Below are positions 7,515-15,986 of a stretch of 64,000 bases of DNA, piece by piece. Numbering within the stretch: position 1 is the stretch's first letter; the number at the start of each line of letters is the position of its first letter. Origin of the DNA: Lacipirellula limnantheis (lineage in GTDB: Bacteria; Planctomycetota; Planctomycetia; Pirellulales; Lacipirellulaceae); contig NZ_CP036339.1 in the NCBI RefSeq assembly GCF_007746075.1, forward strand, positions 4,617,786-4,681,785. The letters are read 5' to 3'. Both the position numbers and the translations under genes were made by a program. Under the pieces are notes generated by a model. That model made no database searches. It was given only the letters and a program-made list of their open reading frames with translations, and was not told the origin of the DNA.

Positions 7515-9254
7515 CTAGCGACACGCCAGTAGCGCACGGCGTTTGGAGAACCCAAAAAGGAAGGCCATCAGGCAAATACTGAAAGCCTGCGGTTCGGGAA
7601 CTAGGGTGAGAGTGACCTTAGCACCTGCTGAAATGGTGGGCGAAAGAAATCGTTCAAATGGCGAGCCATCGGCTAAGACGCCGCTTAGCGTCCGACCGCG
7701 GTCTCCAAGCACGAAACGTACGCCCTGCTGCAAGCGCGGTATCGGCTCGCCGTCCAGCTTAAACTCTGTGCCCAAGAAGTTGAGTTCGGCTCCGCTGTCA
7801 ATGTACAAACTTTGACCGAACGACCCACCAGAAACATTGAGCACACCGCCGCGATCAACGCTGAAGAACCTTCCGAGCGTTCCGCCCGCTAAATTGAATG
7901 TACCGCCGATGCGAGAGACGTCCCCAAGAGTCCCTCCAAAAAGATTCATGACGCCGCCACGATTAACTTGCACCGTATCTTGCAGAGAACCTGACCCGAT
8001 AGTTCCAACTCGGCCACCATGTACGTTGATCTCACTGCCTTCCATTCCTCGCAAGAATTCAACGGTGCCTCCCCTCTCAACATCGAAGGTGCTATCGTAG
8101 AGAAAAACGCCGAACGCCGACCTGCCCGTCATCTTAAGTCTGCTTCGCTGGGCAAACACGGAACCCATGCTCGAACCAGCCGATAATTCAATCTGGCTGC
8201 CGTCAACTGCAACAAGGTCCCCGTTAAGTTTGCCGCTGATCTTGACGGTTGCAGCGACAGATCTCAGGTTATTTCCGACGGTGCCTCCGGGGTCGACGAT
8301 GAGCGTGCTGCCTCGGCCTGCAGTGAAGTAATTCCCCAATACTTGGCCTGCGTCGACGCGCAGAGTCTGCCCTTCTCTAAGCCCTCGCGGCGTCGGATCA
8401 CGAGACGCTAGTAGATCGGCTGGCAAAGGCGGCGGCACCGATGTTGCTTTCAACTTCAGTACGCCAGGCGCAAGGCTATCGCCGTCCGATCCTTTTAGGG
8501 CGGTAAACACGATTGGAGTTCCGTCGGTAAGGGTTCCGCTTAACACAGACCGGTTAGGTATGTCGATGGCGACGGTATCGCCAACTTGTTCAAGACCGCC
8601 GATCAACTGCCCATCGAGTCGAAACTCACCTCCGTAAAGGGCGACGTCGGCGAGCGAATAGGCGTTGAATTTGCCATATGCTCCGCCATGAATGTCGATC
8701 TTGCTGTTAATTGAAACTCCTTCGCTGCCACCGCCAATCTTTCCTCCAGTGATGCTGATTAGACTGTTGGTGTGCCCGATCAGATTGTTGACCAGCCCGC
8801 CGTTTATTGTAAGTTTCCCGCCGTTCTCAACCCGAGCGCCATTCTCGCCGCCATCAATAATCGCGTTCGCGCCGTCTTTCACAACTAGTCCCGGTCCATT
8901 TCCGCCGGAGATGAAGGCTCTGCTGCCGGAATAAAGCTGCAAACTGCTATTCCATACGCCCCCGCCCACGTGAACGGTCGTGCCAGCGAAAGCCAGGGCG
9001 GTCCCTCGCATCGTTCCTCCGGAAACATTGAACTCGATGTTCGTAGAGGAACCATCCGATTGGCCTAAGTGATAGGGCAGTCCGGAAACACTGCTCTCGA
9101 TTACGCCGCCTGCGGCGAGATTTACCTGCGTGTTGGAGCCAAGTATGTCGGGCAAGCTTGCCGAGGGAATATTGATCACCGTGGCAAATTGAGCACGGCC
9201 TATGTTATTTTCCACTGATGCCAAGACGAAGAGTGCGACAAAGAAGATTCTCAT
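7515..9254 (-). CDS. PEP-CTERM protein with Gly-rich beta-helix
   Basis: 579 residues: a signal peptide ('MRIFFVALFVLASVENNIGRA'), then a long Gly/Asn-rich repeat region of short beta strands (FNVSGGTMRG, VHVGGGVWN, FNLAGGTLG, LNVSGGSFG) of the right-handed beta-helix type, and a C-terminal exosortase signal: VPEP, a hydrophobic helix, then KRR. Such proteins are exported and processed by an exosortase. ATG at 9254 was chosen because it starts the signal peptide; another start lies 18 bases upstream. It is the largest intact gene of the island. Confidence 0.8.
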   Translation of the reverse strand: MRIFFVALFVLASVENNIGRAQFATVINIPSASLPDILGSNTQVNLAAGGVIESSVSGLPYHLGQSDGSSTNIEFNVSGGTMRGTALAFAGTTVHVGGGVWNSSLQLYSGSRAFISGGNGPGLVVKDGANAIIDGGENGARVENGGKLTINGGLVNNLIGHTNSLISITGGKIGGGSEGVSINSKIDIHGGAYGKFNAYSLADVALYGGEFRLDGQLIGGLEQVGDTVAIDIPNRSVLSGTLTDGTPIVFTALKGSDGDSLAPGVLKLKATSVPPPLPADLLASRDPTPRGLREGQTLRVDAGQVLGNYFTAGRGSTLIVDPGGTVGNNLRSVAATVKISGKLNGDLVAVDGSQIELSAGSSMGSVFAQRSRLKMTGRSAFGVFLYDSTFDVERGGTVEFLRGMEGSEINVHGGRVGTIGSGSLQDTVQVNRGGVMNLFGGTLGDVSRIGGTFNLAGGTLGRFFSVDRGGVLNVSGGSFGQSLYIDSGAELNFLGTEFKLDGEPIPRLQQGVRFVLGDRGRTLSGVLADGSPFERFLSPTISAGAKVTLTLVPEPQAFSICLMAFLFGFSKRRALLACR

Positions 9255-9585
9255 GCGTGCATCCAATCCCACGAACTATTAGACACCTCACTCCACGTAT
9301 CCGGTATGGTAGTTGAATTGGCGAGAAAGGGAAAGCAAACTCATTCCTAGAAATTGCCGCGTCCGTTCACACTGTCCGGATTGCCGCCTACGCTGGCCAA
9401 GCCTCTCGCAACTTCCGCGAATCGCTGCTGGAAAATTATCCGCCGGCAACATAGTCTTAGGACAATACTCCAACACCCCATGCTCGCCGCGAAGCAAGCG
9501 GTCGCCAGCGTGATTTCCTTGGCGGGCACGCGAGCGCGAGATTTAGGGCGGCTATTGCCGTCGGATTTTTGATCGACTGCCGCCT
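9255..9585 (-). CDS. Possible member of the RYALAT-type short membrane family
   Basis: Within this stretch a minus-strand frame starts with GTG at 9529 and ends at 9347 (60 codons): 'MPAKEITLATACFAASMGCW' followed by a basic tail. The first 20 residues match the short N-terminal segment found at 21,988, 25,170, 26,291, 27,617 and 28,105 (..R.ALAT.CFAAS.GC). Only 9347-9529 is coding if real; the rest of the stretch, 9255-9346 and 9530-9585, shows nothing clear. Confidence 0.35.
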
Positions 9586-9897
9586 ATGATGTCGTTGCGT
9601 CAGTTGCGACCGAGGTTCACCCTCCGCGCCATGCTGGTGGTAATGACGCTTCTTTGCGTTTGGTGTGCCTACAGCATCAAATGGATCAAGCAACGAAGAG
9701 CGGCAATAGCGTCAGGACACGTGACGATCTTTGAGCCTCACGCAGGCGGAGAGCCTCCGCCAGCCCCGGGACTTCTATGGATGTTTGGGGAGCAAGGTTA
9801 TGACTCAATCAGCGTCTTATCTGCCCCGCGCGACGAAAGAGGGAGGGTGCTCTCTCTGTTTCCCGAAGCCGCAGTAGCAGCTGACCTTGCCGAGTAG
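9586..9897 (+). CDS. Small single-pass membrane protein (RFTLR type)
   Basis: 103 residues: basic 'LRQLRPRFTLRAML', one membrane helix (VVMTLLCVWCAYSI), a short coiled basic stretch, then a soluble Pro-rich domain. The N-terminal 'RFTLR + hydrophobic' signature is widespread among planctomycete small proteins. It is a paralogue of the next gene, with a shared N-terminus and a C-terminal 'LFPEA' motif. Two adjacent Met codons (9586, 9589) could start it. Confidence 0.65.
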   Translation: MMSLRQLRPRFTLRAMLVVMTLLCVWCAYSIKWIKQRRAAIASGHVTIFEPHAGGEPPPAPGLLWMFGEQGYDSISVLSAPRDERGRVLSLFPEAAVAADLAE

Positions 9898-9911
9898 TAC
9901 GATCTCACCCC

Positions 9912-10304
9912 ATGCCCCGCCCCCGCTTCACCCTCCGCGTCATGCTGGTTGCCACGGCGATCGTGGCGGTGTGGCTCGGATGGAACGTCTCCGTGGTGCA
10001 GCGACGGAAGTTGGCGCTGGAATCCAACTCGACCTTGTCCAAGTGGCATGAGGAGCCTGCCCGGCCACTTTGTGACGTCGACTTCTTTGTTGACGACCCG
10101 GAGCCGCGCACAAATCCCGCCAGTGCTTACGACCTGGGCTATGTCCGCTTGCCGCCCACAGCTCCCTTCCGAGTGTCGACGCTAAGGAAGTGGATGGGAG
10201 ATCAGCCCGTATGGCAAATTCGGTACACGCCAGGGGAAGCCCCTGAGAAAATGCAGCAACTCTTTCCCGAGGCAATCATCGCCTATAAAGACGCGGTGAA
10301 ATAG
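9912..10304 (+). CDS. Small single-pass membrane protein (RFTLR type), paralogue
   Basis: 130 residues: 'MPRPRFTLRVMLVATAIVAVWLG' membrane anchor, then a soluble domain containing 'WQIRYTPGEAPEKMQQLFPEAI'. It begins 14 bases after the preceding paralogue. TACGAT lies 8 bases before the ATG, compatible with a near-leaderless transcript. Function unknown; a membrane-tethered domain facing the cytoplasm or paryphoplasm is likely. Confidence 0.65.
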   Translation: MPRPRFTLRVMLVATAIVAVWLGWNVSVVQRRKLALESNSTLSKWHEEPARPLCDVDFFVDDPEPRTNPASAYDLGYVRLPPTAPFRVSTLRKWMGDQPVWQIRYTPGEAPEKMQQLFPEAIIAYKDAVK

Positions 10305-10402
10305 CGTTTGTCGATATGGCGGCCGCGTCAGATCTTCGTAAGCGGCTCGGGGCAGACACCCTCTCATCCGTGCTGGCGGCGAAGGCGGCGTGAGTTGTCG
10401 AG

Positions 10403-10873
10403 TTACTCGGTTGAAATGGCTCCGCCCTGCACGAGCTTGCGGGCTCTAAACGGTCCAAAATAGTCGGCCTCCAGACCGATTTCGTCAAAGAACTGACGAG
10501 TCCAAGTACAACTCCCTGCGTAAGCGCAAGCCGCTTCGCCGTTCCTGACTTCGATTGACACGCTCGTAAAATGAAGATCTCCCGGCTGATAGTCTTTGTA
10601 GTAACGCAATGAACCGGAAGTCATGTCCCCTTCAATGATGCTCGGCGGAGCGACCGCCATTATTGCATTAATGTCATCACCGGCTTGGATGCGCCCAAAG
10701 TAAAGCTCCCGCCAAATCGGATGGCATTCGGCGTCCATCGCCTGATAGATATGCCATTCTTCGATGCTGCCGATCCTGAACCAGACACAGAATTCTACAA
10801 GGGCCGCGATCGTCAACGCGACGGGCAGCAGCAACCAAAACAGTCGGCGCTTTGAATTTGGTGCTGGTTCCAT
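10403..10873 (-). CDS. Small membrane-anchored protein, unknown
   Basis: 156 residues: short charged start (MEPAPNSKRR), one membrane helix (LFWLLLPVALTIAALVEFCVWF), then a soluble domain with four Cys ('EWHIYQAMDAECHPIW', 'ACAYAGSCTW') that may pair. ATG 10,873 was chosen just before the membrane anchor; the frame remains open upstream. It follows a plus-strand pair convergently, with the short GCGGCGAAGGCG repeat tail between. Confidence 0.6.
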   Translation of the reverse strand: MEPAPNSKRRLFWLLLPVALTIAALVEFCVWFRIGSIEEWHIYQAMDAECHPIWRELYFGRIQAGDDINAIMAVAPPSIIEGDMTSGSLRYYKDYQPGDLHFTSVSIEVRNGEAACAYAGSCTWTRQFFDEIGLEADYFGPFRARKLVQGGAISTE

Positions 10874-11037
10874 TCTCAATACATCGCCTACGGGTGATTC
10901 CGCCACTCTACCGCTCGCGCTCGCCAGACGCAAACTTTCCCGTTTCCTGCCTCCGATTTGGGCTCCACTGACGCTCTGGCCGCAAGATGTGCGATTGGCG
11001 AGCGTAGGTTTCTTGCAGCGCTGTTAACGTCTTTGGC

Positions 11038-11244
11038 ATGAGCCACAACAAGTGCAAACGCCAACTCAGCCACATCGGCCGCAACAACCGGAGCGTCTGG
11101 ATCCAGCCTGCGTATCTGGTTACCGCGAAGCACGGCATTCGCGTCGTCGCCACCGCAGCCGCGGAGACGAGGGCGGAAGCCTTACAGATCGCCGAGGCCT
11201 TTGCTCTGGAGCACAAGGCAGACCAGATCATCGACCAAACCTAG
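11038..11244 (+). CDS. Small soluble protein, unknown
   Basis: 68 residues, basic N-terminus and an Ala-rich helical C-terminal half ('TRAEALQIAEAFALEHKADQIID'). TAACGT lies 7 bases before the ATG, matching the near-leaderless pattern of this region. No family recognised. Confidence 0.5.
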   Translation: MSHNKCKRQLSHIGRNNRSVWIQPAYLVTAKHGIRVVATAAAETRAEALQIAEAFALEHKADQIIDQT

Positions 11245-11368
11245 ACGCCAGCACAGCCGCCCTCCAGCAGTCGACCCGCCACTCGTCTGCCGGGCGGCCG
11301 TGATGGGCTTGCCGTATGCCCGTCCGGGATTCTAGTCGGCTCGCGGCGGCGCTGGCATGATGGTGCTC

Positions 11369-12013
11369 ATGTGCCACCACTACATCCAAGGCCGCGACCG
11401 CACCGCCGCAGGTCGGGCGATGGTCCATTACTGGGACGACGAGTTCTCAATTCAGTCGAACTTGCGCCAGCTAGAGTTGCCTGACGGCGGCTTCTATCCG
11501 CTCAAGCCCGTGCCGGTGGTTCGCCTGGACGAGAGCGGCGAGCGTGAGTTGGTGCTGTGCGAGTGGGGACTGTTGCCGTTCTGGTGGAAGCCCAGCGCCG
11601 GGACGCCCAAACGTGCGGCCTTCCAGCGCAAGACGTTTAACGCCCGCTCGGAGACCGTCTCGACGACGCCCAGCTATCGCGATGCCTTCAAGCGCCGACG
11701 CTGTCTGCTGCCGGCGGGCGCGTTTGAGGAAAAGGCGCACTACTTCAGCTTGCCGAGCGGGCAGCCGTTTGCCTTAGCGGGTCTGTGGGAATCATGGGGC
11801 CAGGGCGACGAACGCATCGAGAGCTGCACGCTCTTGACGACCACGCCGAGCGAGGAGGTGCGCGGCGTCGGTCACCACCGGATGCCGGTCATTCTGCAGC
11901 GTAAGGCCGAGTATGCTCGCTGGCTTGATCCGGAGATCAGCACGCTTGCGCCGCTTGAAGAATTGCTGAGGCCGCTGGCGGACGGTTCGCTGCAGGCGGC
12001 GGCGAAGGGCTAG
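11369..12013 (+). CDS. SOS response-associated peptidase (SRAP/YedK-HMCES family)
   Basis: 214 residues. The family protects abasic sites in single-stranded DNA by covalent attachment through Cys2. The start was set at 11,369 because it places Cys directly after Met (MCHHYIQG). Other landmarks are present: 'FNARSETV' (active-site Asn region), 'CLLPAGAFEE' (the usual GFYEW-like Glu loop) and 'HHRMPVIL' (catalytic His). The stop codon TAG is supplied by a repeat that also occurs at three other gene ends. It stands alone among unknown small genes and is one of few island genes with a known biochemical role. Confidence 0.9.
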   Translation: MCHHYIQGRDRTAAGRAMVHYWDDEFSIQSNLRQLELPDGGFYPLKPVPVVRLDESGERELVLCEWGLLPFWWKPSAGTPKRAAFQRKTFNARSETVSTTPSYRDAFKRRRCLLPAGAFEEKAHYFSLPSGQPFALAGLWESWGQGDERIESCTLLTTTPSEEVRGVGHHRMPVILQRKAEYARWLDPEISTLAPLEELLRPLADGSLQAAAKG

Positions 12014-12038
12014 CCCCCAGCCTTCCGGCCGGGGTCAG
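12010..12038. repeat. Convergent-end repeat, copy 1
   Basis: About 29 bases beginning CTAGCCCCCAGCC and ending CCGGGGTCAG, between convergent genes. It supplies the TAG stop of the SRAP gene; the reverse strand offers TGA. Further copies are at 18,027-18,055, 18,513-18,541 and 27,014-27,043. GC-rich inverted halves could act as a two-way terminator, though no T-run follows. Confidence 0.65.
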
Positions 12039-12084
12039 TTGGTAGACGGCAACCGTTACCGCGTCTAAGCCTCGGCGATGCTGC

Positions 12085-13323
12085 CTACGGCGACGCGGGT
12101 ACTGTGGCCTCCATTCGCTCCAGGGCGTCCCTCGCATTTTTCTGGACGCTGACATTAGGAAAGGTTCTCTCCAATTCCTGGATAACCCCAACGACCTCGT
12201 TGGAAGGATTCTCCGAAGTGCTAAGCGCAAAGATCAATCCGTTTATCGGTTCTATAGTTCGGTTGCCCGTTCGTGGATCGTAAGGTGGCGGATCTTTCCA
12301 CGTGGCCGTTAACTTCCTCAGCGCATCGACCATGTGTTCCGCATCGTCGGAAGCTGGCCCAATAACCTGCAGCATCATTAAGGCTTGTACTGCCATCCAA
12401 CTCTCGGAATCGGCTAGGTGCTGGTAGGCAACGTCCCGAGTGTCCGGTAGTCCGAGGGTCTTCAGAATTAACATTGCCGCGTGCCGGCTCCTTAGGTTGG
12501 GCGATTCGAGGGCTTTGCAACAGTGCGCGACGAGGTCCGGTCCGCCGATCGCGACCGCGGCTTGCCAAGCAGGAGTGAAGGCTTTGTCATGGTCGCCCAT
12601 GGCGTCAAATAGCGTAAACAACTTCGGGAGGACGCCCCGGGCTCGCGTGTCAACCAAATCACTCATAAACACGCGGTAAAACGGCTCGGGATTGACCATC
12701 CTAAATTGTTTCATTTTCTCGACAACTTGGTCATCAGTTATCGTCGGCCATTGCTGTTTCCAGTAGCGTCGGAGTAGGCCGCCAGTCGGACGGCCGCCAG
12801 AGTGCAATCGCAGAAAATCTTCCCAAGTCTTGTAGGTGAACTCCTCCAGTGCTTCGCCGCGGAGGATAGTGAACGCCAGTTCTCCATTCACAAGGATCTT
12901 TACCGGGCCGTTCCACCGCGGAAGTCCAACGACGATGAAACGTGGCCCATCGCCCATTCCAGATCTTATATAGTTTTCTTGTTTCTTTTGGGTAATTGCG
13001 ATTACAAGTGCGTCCCCATCGACTGAGACTGTGTCGAGAGTTCTCGCACTATTAGGCCAGGAGGTCACCACTAACAGCGATTTCGTCGGTGGGTTGTTCT
13101 CCGGTAATTTAGGGATAAGCAAGCGGCACCGCTCTAATTCCCAGTCATCCTCGATAAGAAATATCCGATTGATGTTACCGAGTCGATGGATTGCGTCAGG
13201 TATGCCGTCAAACAGACCGAACTGCTCTACCACAACCTCTGTGGGAGCGGCATCACATTGCCCGTATTGTGCGAGCAGGAGGGGGAGTGTCACGACTAAC
13301 GCTCTAGCTACAGATTGCCACAT
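12085..13323 (-). CDS. Secreted HEAT-repeat-like protein, unknown
   Basis: 412 residues: signal peptide ('MWQSVARALVVTLPLLLAQYGQCDA'), an N-terminal region of mixed strands ('RFIVVGLPRWNGPVKILVNG'), and from about residue 210 a series of helical pairs resembling HEAT repeats ('HAAMLILKTLGLPDTRDVAYQHL', shown in part). ATG 13,323 was chosen because it follows TAGAAT by 7 bases and starts the signal peptide; an upstream in-frame ATG would place promoter sequence inside the protein. It shares a divergent promoter region with the gene at 13,388. Confidence 0.65.
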   Translation of the reverse strand: MWQSVARALVVTLPLLLAQYGQCDAAPTEVVVEQFGLFDGIPDAIHRLGNINRIFLIEDDWELERCRLLIPKLPENNPPTKSLLVVTSWPNSARTLDTVSVDGDALVIAITQKKQENYIRSGMGDGPRFIVVGLPRWNGPVKILVNGELAFTILRGEALEEFTYKTWEDFLRLHSGGRPTGGLLRRYWKQQWPTITDDQVVEKMKQFRMVNPEPFYRVFMSDLVDTRARGVLPKLFTLFDAMGDHDKAFTPAWQAAVAIGGPDLVAHCCKALESPNLRSRHAAMLILKTLGLPDTRDVAYQHLADSESWMAVQALMMLQVIGPASDDAEHMVDALRKLTATWKDPPPYDPRTGNRTIEPINGLIFALSTSENPSNEVVGVIQELERTFPNVSVQKNARDALERMEATVPASP

Positions 13324-13387
13324 ACCCTGCATTCTAACCGCAGCCGCGGGAATGCAATTGGCGGGGGGCATGGACTATAGTAGCGGC
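13324..13387. promoter_or_regulatory. Divergent leaderless promoter pair
   Basis: Minus strand: TTGCAT (13,352-13,357), 15 bases, TAGAAT (13,331-13,336), 7 bases, ATG 13,323. Plus strand: TATAGT (13,376-13,381), 6 bases, ATG 13,388. If the hexamers are real -10 boxes, transcription starts at or within a base or two of both start codons. Confidence 0.65.
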
Positions 13388-13621
13388 ATGAACCACCCGC
13401 TTTTTCCCCTGCTGACGGACCTGGAAGCCGCCGGCATTCATTTCACACTTGGCCGCTATCGCCCAGAAGCGATTTGCGTCGCCCTGACGCTCGTCGGCCA
13501 GCGAGTTGAAATAGACGTGTTCGACGACGGCCATATGGAAGTCTGCCAATTCTCCGGTGACGAGGGTCCGTCCGGAGACGAATCGCTGGTAAGGCGGCTG
13601 ATTGCCGAGAACCGCCAATAG
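13388..13621 (+). CDS. Small soluble protein, probable leaderless gene
   Basis: 77 residues, acidic, compact: 'LTDLEAAGIHFTLGRYR', then strands 'AICVALTLVGQRVEIDVFDDG'. The start at 13,388 is set by TATAGT 6 bases upstream and the end of the divergent promoter. No family recognised. Confidence 0.65.
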   Translation: MNHPLFPLLTDLEAAGIHFTLGRYRPEAICVALTLVGQRVEIDVFDDGHMEVCQFSGDEGPSGDESLVRRLIAENRQ

Positions 13622-13698
13622 CCCCACTTCGGCACCATCGCCGAATCCTTAGCGGCCCCAGATCGGCCCCACTTCGGGGCTGCACACTTACGACCCCA

Positions 13699-13959
13699 CT
13701 ACCCAGGTGAGGGTGGGCAGGCGGGACAGATTAGATTGAAGCCGTCGGTGTCGAGCCGCCAGCCGGCTTCCGTGACTTCTGGCGCTAACTGCTTCGCCCA
13801 AGCGATAACGTCCCCGTTCCAAGGAGGGTCATTCCAGAATGGGGTCTCCCGCTCAATATCGCACGCGTTGCACCGACAATACATCGTGCACCACAGCCCC
13901 CACTCGACGCCGTCGACTGGATCTGGGTACATCTCATTGACGTAATCTGCCGTGGTCAT
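13699..13959 (-). CDS. Small Cys-rich protein, probable leaderless gene
   Basis: 86 residues with six Cys: CTMYC and CNAC close together in the centre and CPAC near the C-terminus, which could form a zinc ribbon. The centre is Trp/Pro-rich (FWNDPPWNGDVIAW). ATG 13,959 lies 7 bases after TAGAAT; upstream in-frame starts fall in the promoter. Unknown family. Confidence 0.65.
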   Translation of the reverse strand: MTTADYVNEMYPDPVDGVEWGLWCTMYCRCNACDIERETPFWNDPPWNGDVIAWAKQLAPEVTEAGWRLDTDGFNLICPACPPSPG

Positions 13960-14031
13960 GCCCAGTATTCTAACCGCCGCCGCGGGAATGCAATCGGCGA
14001 CAACGTGCCCAGTCGCGGCTAGAATCCGGCG
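13960..14031. promoter_or_regulatory. Divergent leaderless promoter pair
   Basis: Minus strand: TTGCAT, 15 bases, TAGAAT (13,967-13,972), 7 bases, ATG 13,959. Plus strand: TAGAAT (14,020-14,025), 6 bases, ATG 14,032. The minus arm is almost identical to the one before the gene at 13,323. Confidence 0.65.
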
Positions 14032-14185
14032 ATGTTCTACGTTGAAGTTCACGCACTGGCCCCCGCGACCGTCAACGACGCTGGCGGCGCGTATGTTTCG
14101 TGCTGGGTTAACGCGGACAACGAAACCGACGCCGAGGTAACTGCGCTCCAGGCAATCGAGGGCGAGGGCTGGACTCCCGAGGGAG
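14032..14185 (+). pseudogene. Truncated small protein fused to SDR relic
   Basis: About 50 codons of a soluble protein (MFYVEVHALAPATVNDAGG, AYVSCWVNADNETDAEVTAL, then EGEGWTPEG) run directly into the SDR fragment near 14,181. The frame continues out of register to a stop at 14,250. The promoter (TAGAAT, 6 bases, ATG) is intact. Confidence 0.55.
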
Positions 14186-14462
14186 TTACGGGCAGCTCGA
14201 TGGGATGTCAGCCAACGTGCCGAGCTATTGCCTGTCGAAGCTTGCTCTGAACGGAGTCACGATCATGTTGGCGGCGGCGCTGCGCGACCATGGAATCGCC
14301 GTTAACTCGATGTGCCCCGGCTGGGTCCGCACCGACATGGGCGGTCCCGATGCGACACGCTCTGTAGAGGAAGGCGCGGACACGGCGGTGTGGCTCGCTG
14401 ACGAGGCCGCGCAGGAACTCACGGGGAAGTTCTTCCGCAGTCGGGCTGAGATCGATTGGTGA
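14181..14462 (+). pseudogene. Short-chain dehydrogenase, 3' fragment (second copy)
   Basis: Nearly the same sequence as 3,405-3,680: 'PSYCLSKLALNGVTIML', 'VNSMCPGWVRTDMGG', 'ELTGKFFRSRAEIDW'. It begins 45 bases further into the gene than the other copy, so the two truncations differ. Non-functional. Confidence 0.8.
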
Positions 14463-14706
14463 ATCGCGGCATCGCGATGACAATTAGCAAGAGTTGCGAG
14501 GCGACTCTGGTGGGCTGAAGTTGTTGATCAAGTTGGCGCTGCTCGCGGCTCCTGTAGGCCCCCAGGCGGCCAGTTCTCGCGAGGAAACGCGCAGATGCCC
14601 CTCAAAACAACTGGTCCTTAAATCGCCGACTAGGGCCTGGCTGGAGTGCGAGATCGACGCCGGTGACAATTATCACGACGAAGTTTTGCCGGACATCATG
14701 TCCGGC
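14450..14706. repeat. Repeat module C
   Basis: Copy of the SDR-tail module, most complete between the SDR end and the palindromic motif (14,663-14,705). Unlike A, B and D it does not carry the segment that touches an attC core; from 14,707 it passes into a minus-strand gene fragment. Confidence 0.75.
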
Positions 14707-14852
14707 TCCTCGTGGACGCGTGATGAAGTGCGCCTTCGCGGTCTCCGCTGCCCCAGCGGCGTCAGCGGCGGCACGTCGATTGTCTGGACGAACGCCGCCG
14801 ACCAATGCGCGACAATCGCGAAGGCGGCAAGGATGGCGAGTCCGCGCTTCAT
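14673..14852 (-). pseudogene. Truncated exported protein
   Basis: The frame starts with a signal-peptide-like 'MKRGLAILAAFAIVAHWSAA' and after about 48 codons runs into the palindromic repeat, which supplies its last residues. The 3' end is therefore lost. A similar coding scrap lies in the same place beside module D (19,440-19,480). Confidence 0.4.
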
Positions 14853-15104
14853 CGCAACAACTCCGCATGGGAAACACGCCGCGCCGGGCGAACCAGACGC
14901 GCCAGACAGTGGCAATGAACCTCCGCGTCAGTTGCCTTGGGCTGGCCCAACGCGTGGGGCTCGGCAGTTGGCTCTTCGTATCCTGTTGTTTGCTGCTGAC
15001 GCGCACGTAGATGGCGATATGCTTGGTTATGTGCTATCTCCATGAATGCCGAAGGGCCGAGAGGTTTGTCCCCCTCGGCCCCTAGCGTTTGTCACATTGT
15101 GGTT
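14853..15104. other. No gene seen; possible degenerate attC
   Basis: Minus strand shows ACATAACCAAGC near 15,020-15,035 (R''-like) and GAGTTGTTGC near 14,855-14,865 (R'-like), with partially matching inner parts (GCGTCAG / CTGACGC). Pairing is too weak to call an attC. The stretch otherwise holds no convincing frame. Confidence 0.35.
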
Positions 15105-15341
15105 ATGCGTCTATCTCTTCGTTTCCTGCTGTTCTACGTCGTCCCATTCGTTGCTGGGCTGGGCGCTGCATGGGTATTCGCTGACTCAATCGACGTCTCG
15201 ATGCACGACACGCTGGAGCAACCGGCATTTCGCATCGGCTTTCGCTTGGTCTTTGCGTTCTTATACACGGGGATCTGGCTCGTCGGTACGTTGTGCTACT
15301 TACTGGCTCGCCAAGTGATCCGCAAATGGCGAACGAAGTGA
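15105..15341 (+). CDS. Small two-pass membrane protein, tandem paralogue 1
   Basis: 78 residues: 'MRLSLRFLLFYVVPFVAG' start, first membrane helix to about residue 24, a short outer loop with His and acidic residues, second helix (LVFAFLYTGIWLVGTLCYLL) and a basic tail. Start chosen at the Met preceding the conserved 'RLSLRFLL'. It is a clear paralogue of the next gene, which begins three bases after its stop. Confidence 0.65.
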   Translation: MRLSLRFLLFYVVPFVAGLGAAWVFADSIDVSMHDTLEQPAFRIGFRLVFAFLYTGIWLVGTLCYLLARQVIRKWRTK

Positions 15342-15343
15342 CG

Positions 15344-15565
15344 ATGCGTTTCAGACTGCGATTCCTGTTGCTGTACGTCATGCCCTGGGTGGCGATCGTC
15401 GCCAGCGTACTGAGTTATCCCGGCAACCTGAGCCTCGATACGCCGGAGGCCGAAACGCCGGACGGTTTAGTGCGAGCAGCTGTCTCCTATTTCGTCACTG
15501 TGATCTTCTGCTTTGTGTGGATTCGGAAAGCGAAGCGTTCCAAGACGCCCCCAGAGACCGCGTAG
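15344..15565 (+). CDS. Small two-pass membrane protein, tandem paralogue 2
   Basis: 73 residues: 'MRFRLRFLLLYVMPWVAI' start, loop with three Glu, second helix (AAVSYFVTVIFCFVWI), Lys/Arg tail. It mirrors the preceding gene in length, topology and N-terminus, so the pair arose by tandem duplication and is probably co-transcribed. Function unknown. Confidence 0.65.
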   Translation: MRFRLRFLLLYVMPWVAIVASVLSYPGNLSLDTPEAETPDGLVRAAVSYFVTVIFCFVWIRKAKRSKTPPETA

Positions 15566-15599
15566 TCCCGCGTCTCAAAGGACGGAGCGAATAGCCGCA

Positions 15600-15986
15600 T
15601 TATGGATGTTCTACTAGATATGATGTGCTGAAACGAAAAGCAGGCGTACCGTCACGCAAGTCAAAGCCTTCGATATACATTGAAAATGGGACGGCTCCAA
15701 ACACCAGGAGGCGGCCTTTCGAGTCCGCTTTCAGTTCTGTCGAATGCGGTGAGCCGGGACCGGAGGTGCCGGGCACCAAGATGTCCTCGCACAGCACAAT
15801 CGCTTTCCAAGTCGGATCCTCCGACTCTTTCTTCATGTGATAAATGGGATAGCTTCCCCAATAGTAGTCATGAACTGCGACTGCCCAAGTAGCCTCGCTC
15901 GTAGTGCAAACATCGAGTACGTTCGCTGCTTCATTAGCTTTCAATGCGTCCACAAGCACCGATGAGACAGCCAGTACAGGCTGCAT
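15600..15986 (-). CDS. Unknown protein, coupled to upstream gene
   Basis: 128 residues beginning 'MQPVLAVSSVLVDALKANEA' and ending in strand-rich 'FDLRDGTPAFRFSTSYLVEH'. The ATG overlaps the stop of the upstream gene (TAATG), implying translational coupling, and is preferred to an open in-frame extension reaching 16,184. Family unknown. Confidence 0.6.
   Translation of the reverse strand: MQPVLAVSSVLVDALKANEAANVLDVCTTSEATWAVAVHDYYWGSYPIYHMKKESEDPTWKAIVLCEDILVPGTSGPGSPHSTELKADSKGRLLVFGAVPFSMYIEGFDLRDGTPAFRFSTSYLVEHP

Noticed and set aside
14853-15035. Candidate attC beside module C
   Set aside because: R''- and R'-like strings are present but pairing is poor; kept only as a note.
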